Shown here in pieces: positions 35,982-45,662 of a stretch of DNA of 64,000 bases. The DNA is from Bimuria novae-zelandiae CBS 107.79. Lineage: Eukaryota > Ascomycota > Dothideomycetes > Pleosporales > Didymosphaeriaceae. The position numbers and the translations under genes were made by a program. The stretch lies in contig ML976657.1 of the NCBI GenBank assembly GCA_010015655.1, positions 1,055,654-1,119,653 of the forward strand, given 5' to 3'. Each line of letters opens with the position of its first letter. Position 1 is the stretch's first letter. The notes below the pieces were generated by a model. It saw only the letters and a list, made by a program, of their open reading frames with translations, did not search any database and was not told the DNA's origin.

Positions 35982-37770
35982 TAAGTCGACGCCAGATTGG
36001 CCATGCTGGTCAGCGTGGAGGGATGGTCTGCTCCCAGCTTCTTCTTGCGAGTCTCCATCACTTGCACGTCTAGCTCTTCCGCTGCATCCCACCGCCCTTG
36101 ATTCCGGTAAGTGGACGCCAGATTGGCCATGCTGGTCAGCGTGTCTGGATGGTCCACTCCTAGCTTCTTCTTGCGAGTCTCCATCACTTGCTCCCTCAGC
36201 TTTTCAGCCTCGTCCCATCGTTCACCACGTCAGTAGGCATCTGCCACCATTGCGATGCTCTCTACCGTGTCCTGATGCTCTCGCCCTAAGACCGTCTTTC
36301 GTACCTTATTGACTGTATCGCCAGGGTCTCTGCTTCTCCCGCGCTTCCTTTACTCTCCGCATACCACGCCGCACGATATAGTAGCGTAGCCTACTCTATT
36401 AGCGAAGATACCGCTTCTAGCTTATAGCCAGCTGCTGCCTTAGCGTGCGCGAATAGCGCCTGACATGCTACCTAGTTCTTGTACTTTCCCGTGGGGAACG
36501 CTGCGTAAAGGTTATTAATAAACTACTCCTTATAATATTTTAGTTAGCTATTCGCCGTAAGCTATCTCCGTGTTGCACGCTGCACGAGACTATGCATCTT
36601 AAAGGTGGCGCTATCTGTATTAATAGAGATAAGGCAGAGATCGCGTAGCGCCACCACGTCGTTCTTAAATTTACTCCCATCACCATCGCTATCGCTTTCT
36701 TTGTGCTCTCGCTAGGCCTTAGGCTAACTCTTCGTAGGGCGGAAAACAGCCCTAAAACGCTGCCCTATTGACCTTTACCTCCTTTCCACTTCTTGTCCGC
36801 CGTGGATGAGTGTTTCTGGAATTTCTTGCCGGTCGAAGAAGCACATCAGTGAGAGCAGCGCAGCCGCTGACGGCTTACGTTGTCGCAAGTGCTCGAATGA
36901 TATTTACCATGTGATGATGATGGAGTTCTTAGCCTCTCGGTCTCTTCGAAGATGCCCTGCTTCGTGGTCCAGCAGGCTTGTCTTTTCGCCATCGCTGCGC
37001 CTAAATTCTTCTAAGTATTGTGCCACTGAGCAACGAGGTGCGCTTTGCGAGATATATGCAGCAGCTTGCACAATAGCGAGCGGCATGTACTCGAGCGCAG
37101 CTGCAAGTTCAGTAACATCACTGTTGTCTCGTTGCACTCCCAGCTTCTTTTCGAACAGCGCTTGCGCCTGCGCCTCGTCCATCGGCGCCACAGTGATGAT
37201 GTCGCGCTGCTCGACTAGCTTCAGCGCCGCTTCCTTGTTCCGCGTTGTTATGAGGACCAACCCGCGCTCACAGTAGGGAAGGTAGTCGCGCAGCAGTCTA
37301 GCAGCGCTCCTCGAGTCAGCAGCCTGGCCTGGACCATAAGCCTGGACATCGAGAAGAAAGCGAGCGTCGTCAACGTTGTCCAGCACAAGCAGCCACCGCT
37401 CCTTGCTATCGTGCAGCCAGTCGTACACCAGCTTAAAGATGTTAGCCTGCGGATCCTGTCGCCCGGCTATCCTAACGCGGTCAGCGATGTCGCGGAAGCT
37501 CAGCTTGAGCCAGGCGGCGTTGCTGGCGTACGCCCAAAACACCCACGTCTCGGGCGACTGCTCACGCGTGCGGTAGGCATGCTCGATGGCAAGTTGCGAC
37601 TTGCTGCTCTGCCGTCAGTGTGTCGTGCGGAGGTTGTGTGTGCAAGCTGCTCACCCGGCCCCGCCTAGGCCGACAACGGCGTGGCTCGCGTTTAGCAGCG
37701 CACATTTCTTGCAGAGTTCGTTAAGTAGCGTTCCTCGCTTGACAAAGTCGACGCCTCGCGCGAAGGATAT

Positions 37771-40068
37771 TATCCCCCGCATGGCCAACATCGCCCTGGC
37801 ACGGGCCACCATTTGAGGGCCAATCGGATGAATTGCTCCGACCCGGCAGAACACCAAGAATTATGCCTCTGTAGGGTAACTTCGCATAGATTTTGCATCT
37901 CTAAGGGCTTTAAGATAGGTTTACATGATAGTTAAGCTTGCTTTTATGTCCGTTAACCTAATTATTTAATGCCGGCGGAGGTGCTCTGCCCAGCACTTAG
38001 CATTAACTTCTAGCCTATATAAAGGCAGCTAGCAAAGCGTATAGCTATAATAAGTACACAGTAGGCGTTAAGAGCTATAAGATAACCTTATATTACCTAT
38101 AACTTATACTAGAGGTATCTAGGATTAGAGCTTCTTATTAGTTGTACGTCTAGCTATCGCGTAATTAACACAGCTTTTGCCCTCCGCAAACAGCTTTGTA
38201 GATATGTGTGAGCTACTAAAGTTGCCCTCTCCGCTGGCGAGTACGTTGTCAGGTCGCTCACGCTTGTTTGAGCCTCGAGTAGGGCGGCCACCTCGCTTAA
38301 AGAGCTGTTTAATAAGCTTATATAGGAACTTCTTGTGGCTGGAGCGTTTGGCGGAGTCGCGAGAGGAGTACAAGGAGAGCCTGTAGTAATTATTAAGCGT
38401 TAGATCTAGCAGAAAGTACTAGAGCGGGCGCTAGGTACGCTAGCGGACCTACTAAATAAAGTAGTAGCTTTTTATTTAGTTAAAGTAATTAACTTTACTT
38501 TTATAGTAATTATAGTTGCCTATTATCTAAAGGATACCTAATAACTTAAGAGGCTTACTGCTAAAGGCTTTCTTAAAGAGTTTCTTGTTATTTAAAGCCA
38601 TTTTAGAGCGTTGGCAGAGCTTTATAATAACCTAAGTTGCTTGTGGCGATTATTGTTAGCGGAGCATTAGCATGGTGTTGAGGGCAAAGTACTCACGCTC
38701 AGCGATAGTACTGGCAAAAAGAACGACCTAGTTATCTCTCTAAGCTGCCTAAAGCACCTGCTAACTCTGCGAGAGCGCCTAGTAAGTATCTCCCTACTCT
38801 AGCTTGCGCGTATAGTGTGTTTTAAGTTTTATTAAGTTACTATTAAAGCGCTCCTTTAAGAGCTTTACCTACGTACGAGTGCTAATAGCTAGTGCCTTTA
38901 CTTATAATTCTACCTCTACTATTACCTTAAAAATCTCCTCTATTATTATCTTTGTTATACGGACTATCCCAGCGCAGCCTACGCCTTTAGATCTAAGGTA
39001 TTTAAGTATAGGGATAGTGTTAAAGAGATTATCGTCCCACATAATATGGAGATTTAGCGGAAAGAAGCGCTGGCCAGTAGCGTTTACAGCGAGTATAAGA
39101 GTAATAGGAACTAACTCTATAGGAGTAAAAGCTAGCGCGTTAGCAGGTAAGTTAAGTAAGTTAACAGGCCCTCGCCCTCTAGCATAAAATAACTAGTTTA
39201 GAATTACTCTATTATTAGCTAAGCACTAGATCTTAAAGCCTTTAAGCGTAGGCTTTATTTTTATTATTATAACCTTGCTTACGCGGCCTGTAAATCTCGT
39301 AATTACCTTATTAACGTAGAGGTATACGCTAAGCGCCTAGTACTTAAAGCTACGCTTATAAAGCGTCTCTAAGAGATCCCACACTTAGCTAAAGGGAGAC
39401 TTAAAGCTCTAGTTAACCTCTATATAGTATAAGTAGTAATTAAGCTACTGCCATCTCTCCTTCGACATGTAGTAATTAATCTCATGCTAAGGCGCTGTCC
39501 TATAAAGCTTCTACTAGTATTTAACGAGCGAGGGCTCCTAGTAGACGCCTATATAAATAATAACGGCGAAGTACGTATATAGCTCGCTTAGAGAGGTAGG
39601 TTTCTATTAATAGTGGTTAGGCGTTAAGGGCGCGTTAGCCTAAAGCTTTTTAGCATGCTAATTTATATAGTATGTAATCTAATTAACGACGCCTGCATTA
39701 AAAAACAAGTTAAACAAAGTAATAGGAGAGTTAAAATCTATATAGTTAGGTAAGAAAGCGCGTCCAAAAGTATATAGATTATTAATTTTAAGCGATTACT
39801 ATAAGGGTGGCGGCTAAATAGGTAAATTAGGCAAATCTCCTGCCTTTAGGCTGTACTTTGTATATTTTACAAAGTTGGCATTATTGCTTAATAGCGCTGT
39901 ACAATTAGGCATAGTTACATATATAAAAGCTTTTAAAAAAGGCGTGTTTTGGCTGGCAAACAAAAATTGCCTACATAACGACAAACATTTAGTGTTTTAA
40001 TGTATTTGCATCTAATTGGCTAATAAGATGTGGCCCGTGCCAGGGCGATGTTGGCCATGCGGGGGATA
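37771..40068 (-). mobile_element. PiggyBac-like DNA transposon remnant inside the NLR gene
   Basis: A perfect 39-bp inverted repeat (37771-37809 and 40030-40068, starting TATCCCCCGCATGG) bounds the region and includes TA at both outer ends. NLR homology stops at one border and resumes at the other, supporting an insertion. Minus-strand translation shows a decayed DDE_Tnp_1_7 (PiggyBac-type) transposase: near 39300-39200 VITRFTGRVSK and KGFKIWCLANN, and near 39180-38880 HIMWDDNLFNTIPILKYLRSKGVGCAG. A Lys/Arg/Cys-rich C-terminal part lies at 38373-38125 (FKRGGRPTRGSNKRERPDN). PiggyBac elements normally duplicate TTAA, so the TA-like flank is unusual. The repeat could belong to another family or be altered. 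Confidence 0.6.
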
Positions 40069-40140
40069 GAATATGTTTGTTACTAAGCTAGATATATCAC
40101 TAGCCTAAAAACCAGCGTTTCTGTCGCCGAAATTAGCCAT

Positions 40141-40494
40141 GCTTAGTATACTATAAAGAGACACTAAGTACAGTTTTATAAGTAAAGTAGTAGTAGCCTA
40201 GCGCTTGCGTGTGTTAAGGTCCCAAAGAGATAGCTAATCCCTAAGGGGCTAAGGTTGGTTCTCGGGCAGGAATACTAGTAGGACAGGAGAGGGTCGTAGT
40301 AATAGCCTAAGCTTGTTACTAGGGCGTTAGTATTAAAGGTATATACAGTATAATTAAATTAACAAGGTTGCTTAGTCAGATCCAAACAATAGATTAATAA
40401 ACAGGTTAAACACGAATGCTATAAGGGTATTCGTGTAGGTTTATATACATAAGGATTTCTATACCATCTAAGGTCTTGTTGCCATCCATGGCCA
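40141..40494. other. NLR upstream region, AT-rich
   Basis: Should contain the former NLR promoter. A short un-RIPped stretch occurs near 40200-40300. No specific element recognised. Confidence 0.35.
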
Positions 40495-40602
40495 GTGTCG
40501 CCATCTATGGCTAGTGTCGTCTTGGCTGGATGGTACATCACGTGACCGGTGTCGCCATCTATAGCTAGTGTTGTCTTAGCTAGATGGTACATCACGTGAC
40601 CT
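40495..40602. repeat. 54-bp tandem duplication with TCACGTGA palindromes
   Basis: Two copies of a 54-bp unit start GTGTCGCCATCTAT at 40495 and 40549. They differ mainly by G-to-A and C-to-T changes. Each ends with ATCACGTGACC, containing a perfect TCACGTGA palindrome. It lies beside the Copia LTR and may be part of a retroelement leader or another LTR. Confidence 0.75.
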
Positions 40603-42436
40603 CGGTTGCGCAACCCCGCTGGGTGTCACCCCTACTAAAGGCCCGTTGGTCCTCCGTGTCCCATACATGTTCAGATCCTAACAGCGTGAAGTCGTTTAGC
40701 TACGGCACAAGGCTAAGGCATTAGCGTAACTATTTGTTAGATAAGCTGCTTGCATGCGATAAGGTATAATAATAGGTAATAATCGTGTATTGTCTGCTGT
40801 TAACTCTATTTAGTTAGTTTTAACCCTTAAGCTGGTGTAATAAGCGCGATAAATACTATAGTCCCTGCTTAATTATGTAGATCTAACCTTAACGCATTTA
40901 TTCTATCTAACACACCCCCTTAGCTTAGAAATCTTTATCAGCTAGATTATATTATAGTTCCTTATTATATAAGTATAAAGTCTTTAAGTTGTTCTTAAAT
41001 CTCCTTAAAAGGCGCTTTATTTATTACCTTAAGTTTCTCTACTTTTACTAATTTAAGTTAAGTTAGGAATTTTTCCTACTTATTAACTAAAAGAACCTTT
41101 ATAAAGCTATTAGTAATTATATTTACTAATTATACGTATTTTATTTTAATCTTTTTAGTAAAGACTTCCTGTCTTAGGTAGTGATTATACATAGTAACGC
41201 GTTATAGTTTAGTCTATAGCTTAAATATCTCTTTAGTTCCTAGTTAAATAGTTTGCTTGTTATGGCATTAGATAGTAATTAACGACAAGAGTAGTTTAAT
41301 CTATAGTTTATTTAATAGTTATAATATAAAGATTACTTCCTTAGCTACTTATAATAGGGCGAAAAGCTCTACTTTAGTTATTAAAGTTATAATAGTATCT
41401 TATTTATTTGCTTTTTAGGTAATAAGTCTATTAAATAGCTTAATAGCGTATCCTTGCGAGCTCTTTCTATCTAGTATGTTATTAGTAAATAAAGTATTAC
41501 TAGCTACTTAAGAGTAATTATCTTCTTTAAGCTATAGTGCTCTCTATTTAGTGCTAGACAAGTATAGTAGTACTTAATTAGCGGTATTATAATATTTAGA
41601 GCCTAGATTTAACAGGAACTAAGCTAGCCTTAAGGTTATAAAGGTAATATTTGGTTAGGTTATTACTATTATAAATAAAAGTAATCTAATTTTATATTAG
41701 TATTTATTAATTTCTAAGGATGTTGCTAAGCCTGTTTAAGGCTTTAACTTAGTAGTAGCTATTAGGATATTATAATAGATATCTTTTTTATTAGCTAATT
41801 AACTAATCTTCTTTATATATATAGCTTAAGAGAGTTAAATCTTCTAGTAACTTTAGTCTCTAATTACCTCTACGCTAAGAAACTACTAAAGATTATTTCC
41901 TTTAGTAAAGATATACTTCTTCTATAAGTATTTAATTATTTACTATGCTTTTTGCTCTTTTTGCTTATAATACGCTACTATAATATCGTGAACGAAGCAG
42001 AAGACGATAATTCTATCTTTAATAAGATAGTATAGCTAATAGGGCACAGTCTAGAAGTTAAGAGCTTTAAGTATTATAGTAAATTCTCTCTACTAGAGAC
42101 GTGGTGAGATTTGTAAACTGTATAGAGTCTTATTAACTTAGAGGATTGTTCTAGGTTTTTAATAGCTATAGGGCATTCTTATGTATACTTCTCGATCTAT
42201 CGTTGTATGGATAAAGGCGTTCGTGACGTCGTATTATTTAAGCTCTAAGTTATAGTAGGCTGCAATTGCTATTAGTAGTTAAAATAACTAGCTAGTAAGC
42301 GGGGCTGCGTAAGTGTCCTGTGTAATAGGCTATGTCCAGTTGTTGCCTCGGATCCTTAACCCTCAGTTATACGAACCCTAGATATATAAGTTTACTGCCT
42401 ACTCGGCCCCAACGGCGCGTTCCGCGTTTTTCGTCG

Positions 42437-44792
42437 AAAAAGGCCGTGCTCCGCACGGCCCTGTAGGCTCAATGCAAAAAAATACCGTCACTAAATCAGA
42501 ACTCCATCAAAACAAGCCCTTTTTACGTCAAATAAAATGCCAAAAAATCGAAACGCGGTATCAAAATACACTGACGATCTCCAAATCGTCGAAAAGGCGG
42601 TGGTGGAGCTGCGGCGGCTGAATCGTCCAAACCTCTCCGCATACTGTCGGGATCGCAACATCCCCCACCTCTATCATCGTATACGACGCGCGCTCGCCGG
42701 GCGCGATAATAAAACAACGCGCGCGCCAACAAATAAAAGGCTTGACGACGAGCAGGAGGCTGCTCTTGAAAGATTTGTTGATGGGATAGACGCTGTAGGA
42801 TTTGGCGTCACAAGAGAGCTCGTACAGCAGAGGGCTGACATGCTGTTGGCGGCGAGTTTTGGCGGCGACGGCGACCCTCCGCGAGTCGGGGAGCAGTGGG
42901 CATCTCGCTGGCTTAACTCCCATACAAAATACTATAGGGCAAAGGCAAAGCCTATTGATCTTGCCCGGAAGCTTGCTCAACAGCCCGACGCTGTTCAAGC
43001 CTGGTTTGATAAGCTGGCTGAACTTAAACAACGCCTCGAGATCTCTGACGCCAATACGTATAATATGGATGAGACGGGTGTCCGTATAGGCGTCGCAAAA
43101 AGCTCTTACGTATGGAGCCAACGAGGGCGCGAGATCCTTATACCTACGGCCACAAATCGAGAGCTCGTAACACTCCAGGAGTGCTGCTGCGCCGACGGCT
43201 CAGTGATCAGCCCCATGGTCATCCTCGCGGGCAAATCGATCCTCGAGCAATGGGCGGTCGATTTACCTGATAAATACCTAATAACTGTTACCTCTACTGG
43301 CTACGCCAACGATCATACGGCGTACGACTGGATTCAGCATTTTCACAGGAGTACAGCTCGTAAGGCTGGCCAGCAGTGGAGGCTCCTGTTAGTTGACGGC
43401 CACGGATCCCATCTCACAGCAGAGATAGCTGAGTACGCCGCGAGTCGCCGTATACAGCTCTACGCGCTCATCCCTCATCTCTCGCATCTCCTACAGCCTC
43501 TTGACGTAGGCTGTTTCCAGCCCCTGAAGTGGTACCACGGCAGGACGCTTGACTGGGCCTCTCGTACAGGAGCCAAGGATATACGACGGTCTGATTTCTT
43601 AGCTACCCTCTCACAAATCAGACGCTTGGCGTTCACAGAACGCACTGTCAGTTCTGGCTGGCGGCGTACTGGGCTCGCGCCCTTCAAGCCTGAGGTAGTT
43701 GTCAAGCCTCTGAGAGCTCAAGAAGCTGTTGAAGAGGCCGAGCGTAAGTCACTGGAGGCTAGAGAGGTGAATGAGGGCTCTGTAGAGCCTCTCAGCGTAC
43801 TCCATTCAAGCAACTTGCCAAGCAACTGGGTTACACCAAAAACTGAGCGCCAGCTAAGATCTCAGGAGTATATTGTCGCGGCAACCCTCCGGAAACGTCT
43901 CTCTGAGGCTATAGCTGACGCTATCCTCTGTACGCTCAAAGGCTCCTCCCAGCTAGCGTATAACGCTGCAGCTTTTGAGAGCGCGCTCCACCGTACAGAG
44001 GCTGCCCGAAACGCCAGGGAGGAGCGCCGGAGACGTAGCAGACGTGTTGTACAGCCTGGCGGAGGAGCTATATACGCCAAAGACTGCCGTACGATGGCTG
44101 CTCAGAGAGCCGTGAACGAGGCTCGTCAGGAGGAGCTCGCCGTTGAACACCGTCAAACAAAGGCTATACAAAAACGCCTCAACACCTGGCGCAAGATCTG
44201 TTCAAATATACGCAACTGGGGCAAAAAATCAAGTAAGCGTCACGCTCAGGGCTTGCTTATTACTCGGGCCAGGCCCTTCATGGAGGATCCAGCCTATTCT
44301 GCCAAAATTGTTCAATCCTATACAAAAAGCCTTGCAAAAATAAATCAGCGCGTAAACGGCCTTCAATTTTCACGTATACAGAAGAGCGCGCAGCCCGCAG
44401 TTGAGGTAGCCTACGCGTCTCTGAAATTTATGGATCCTTACTCAGTGCTCATACACAGCGCCCAGAGGGTTGCCAACAACGGCAGAGACGTCGGAGACGC
44501 TATAATAGAGGTCTCTGACAGTCAGGAGCTTGTTCAGGAGACTCAGTATACTCAGGAGAGCGAGCATAGTGAGATGGGCGGCTCGTCGCCCTGCCCTATG
44601 GGCGATAGCGAGACGATTTTTGAATTCACGAATGCTTTAGAGAGCCCCCCGGGCTATTAGATTAATAAAACAAATGTTTATTTGGGTTTTTTTATATAGA
44701 TTTTGCTATATATTTCTCATTTTATAACCTTTTTTGCACTGAGCCTGATTTTGCATTGAGCCAACAGGGCCGTGCGGAGCACGGCCTTTTTT
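42437..44792 (+). mobile_element. Inner pogo/Fot-type transposon with hairpin inverted repeats
   Basis: A second, inner pair of inverted repeats of about 44 bp lies at 42437-42480 and 44749-44792 and encloses the intact transposase ORF. Each contains GGCCGTGC-TCC-GCACGGCC, a perfect 8-bp-stem, 3-nt-loop hairpin, followed by CTGT(A/T)GGCTCAATGC. This segment is GC-balanced and unmutated compared with its surroundings, indicating recent arrival. I see no clean TA duplication directly at these inner repeats, so the exact termini are unresolved. Confidence 0.65.
42537..44660 (+). CDS. Pogo/Fot1-type DDE transposase, intact
   Basis: A single uninterrupted 707-codon frame starts at ATG 42537 (MPKNRNAVSKYTDDLQ). 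An N-terminal helix-turn-helix/CENP-B-like DNA-binding region (about residues 10-140, ASRWLNSHTKYYRAK) precedes a DDE_1 catalytic core. The acidic triad is Asp178 (NMDETG), Asp287 (LLLVDGHGSH) and Asp323 (HLLQPLDVG). The second and third are separated by 35 residues, a DD35D arrangement seen in pogo-like families. A long basic C-terminal region follows (AREERRRRSRRVVQ) with an acidic end. Family knowledge: these cut-and-paste transposases act in the nucleus on the element ends. The frame lacks RIP stops although DNA on both sides is saturated with them, so the copy is probably young and potentially active. Confidence 0.93.
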   Translation: MPKNRNAVSKYTDDLQIVEKAVVELRRLNRPNLSAYCRDRNIPHLYHRIRRALAGRDNKTTRAPTNKRLDDEQEAALERFVDGIDAVGFGVTRELVQQRADMLLAASFGGDGDPPRVGEQWASRWLNSHTKYYRAKAKPIDLARKLAQQPDAVQAWFDKLAELKQRLEISDANTYNMDETGVRIGVAKSSYVWSQRGREILIPTATNRELVTLQECCCADGSVISPMVILAGKSILEQWAVDLPDKYLITVTSTGYANDHTAYDWIQHFHRSTARKAGQQWRLLLVDGHGSHLTAEIAEYAASRRIQLYALIPHLSHLLQPLDVGCFQPLKWYHGRTLDWASRTGAKDIRRSDFLATLSQIRRLAFTERTVSSGWRRTGLAPFKPEVVVKPLRAQEAVEEAERKSLEAREVNEGSVEPLSVLHSSNLPSNWVTPKTERQLRSQEYIVAATLRKRLSEAIADAILCTLKGSSQLAYNAAAFESALHRTEAARNAREERRRRSRRVVQPGGGAIYAKDCRTMAAQRAVNEARQEELAVEHRQTKAIQKRLNTWRKICSNIRNWGKKSSKRHAQGLLITRARPFMEDPAYSAKIVQSYTKSLAKINQRVNGLQFSRIQKSAQPAVEVAYASLKFMDPYSVLIHSAQRVANNGRDVGDAIIEVSDSQELVQETQYTQESEHSEMGGSSPCPMGDSETIFEFTNALESPPGY

Positions 44793-45429
44793 GTTATGAG
44801 GCGCTCACACCTTATTCCGATCCGGGTTAGGGCGGTAAGGTATTATAGTGCTTTATAAATTATTTAGTAGTATAAGTTAATGCGACACTTAGCACGTGCT
44901 AAATAATTTAATCTTATAATAAATAAGATAACTATTAATTTATATAAGAGAATATACTTGTATAAAGGATATATAAGTTAACTATAAGGAGCGTAACATA
45001 AGAAACTATCTTATGTATATATCCTCCTTACTAAGTAGTTACGTGTCTTGCTCTATTTACTTAGTCTACTAATTAACTAAGTAGTTATATAATAGCTATA
45101 ACTAGTCTCTTAGCGTGCTAAATAACCTATCCTATAGTCGCCTATCCTCATAAGCGCCTATCCCCCACTATCTCGTTTTGGTTCGTAACACTTTTCGACG
45201 AAAAACGCGGAACGCGTCGTTAGGGCTAAGTAAAGCTTAACTTTAGACTTTTTATTAAATTTATAAGTATTTTTTAGCACCTTTAGCTTCTAAAGCACCT
45301 AGCCCCTTATATTAAATTTAATTACTTTTACCCGTCGCGGGACGTGTAGATTTTAAATATAACTATAAACTAAAGCTATAAAGTAGCACATAAAGTTAAA
45401 GGACTTATATAGATAGATACTATAAAAGC

Positions 45430-45662
45430 AATGCCTAGACCTACGAGAAGATAGAACCCTCCTGTTAGGGACATTCTTGACCTCCACAGAAGGCAATCCT
45501 CGGAGATCCTCCGGACCTCCCTCGGGCCACTTCTGTAGCACCCCCGGCTCAGTCACGTGCCCTAGTCTATATATACCTCTATAGACCCTTCGACATCCTG
45601 CAAGGATTTGTGTAATACACACGTGTACCCTGATCCAAATTGCCTGCCACAAAGTGCCTCAC
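45430..45662. other. GC-rich island, possible LTR or leader of the Gypsy element
   Basis: About 230 bp of balanced sequence sits between AT-rich flanks. It starts near TGTTAGGGAC (45463) and contains CTATATATACC (TATA-like, about 45571) and CACGTG. A 99-codon minus-strand frame crosses it but has no domain. It could be a solo LTR or the 5' LTR of the Gypsy remnant. I found no second copy in the window. Confidence 0.35.

Larger units (their letters stand above)
35456..40140 (-). pseudogene. NB-ARC/TPR NLR gene, split by a transposon and RIP-mutated
   Basis: The reconstructed order on the minus strand starts with MANFGDRNAGF at 40140, the start typical of fungal NLRs of this class. A stop replaces an expected Gln near 40107, and the element at 37771-40068 then interrupts the gene. 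Coding homology resumes with SFARGVDFVKRGTLL, the P-loop GLGGAG/KS, WLLVLDNVDDA, GLVLITTRN and EYMPLAIVQAAAYI (about 37770-36905). An intron (37654-37604, GTGAGC...CAG) interrupts the P-loop Gly codon. Near 36907 CAA has become TAA (W, stop, ISFEHLRQ). The middle (36240-36900) has many stops. Next comes a TPR array of 42-aa kinesin-light-chain-like units (KKKLGADHPDTLTSMANLAST), then a decayed C-terminus ending at TAA 35456-35458. Family knowledge: such NLRs act in heterokaryon incompatibility and non-self response. An assembly gap lies in the TPR array. Confidence 0.8.
42402..45230. mobile_element. TA-flanked element with 39-bp inverted repeats, inserted in Copia
   Basis: Inverted repeats of 39 bp lie at 42402-42440 and 45192-45230, flanked by TA on both sides (42400-42401 and 45231-45232). 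They match at 35 of 39 positions; all four differences are C/T or G/A transitions in the right copy. The repeat ends with the near-palindrome TTTTTCGTCGAAAA. TA duplication is the hallmark of Tc1/mariner/pogo elements. The region between about 44840 and 45190 is AT-rich and RIP-like, unlike the intact transposase segment. Either an older element was invaded by the transposase-bearing element, or one element has been rearranged. Confidence 0.65.
40735..45350 (-). mobile_element. Ty1/Copia retrotransposon remnant, minus strand, interrupted
   Basis: A 178-bp LTR (40735-40912) has matching ends TGTTAGATA and TATCTAACA. It is preceded, in minus-strand sense, by the purine tract AAGGGGGTG typical of the Copia polypurine tract and identical in type to that of the 49.9-kb Copia. 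Minus-strand translation across stops gives RNase H near 41160-41400 (AELLAL-like, CHNKQTI, VTMYNHYLRQEV) and reverse transcriptase near 42130-42340 (TQDTYAAPLT, YDVTNAFIH, DREVYIRMP). The expected upstream part (TYKFNKKSKVKLYL) reappears near 45232-45350, beyond the inserted element at 42402-45230. It is dead from dense stops. The 5' half is missing or buried. Confidence 0.7.

Noticed and set aside
37812..37857. Treating MVARARAML as the true NLR N-terminus
   Set aside because: These codons come from the 39-bp transposon repeat. The conserved NLR start MANFGDRNAGF is found at 40140.
38879..39187. 102-codon plus-strand ORF
   Set aside because: The opposite strand encodes recognisable PiggyBac-like transposase motifs, so the plus-strand frame is a shadow.
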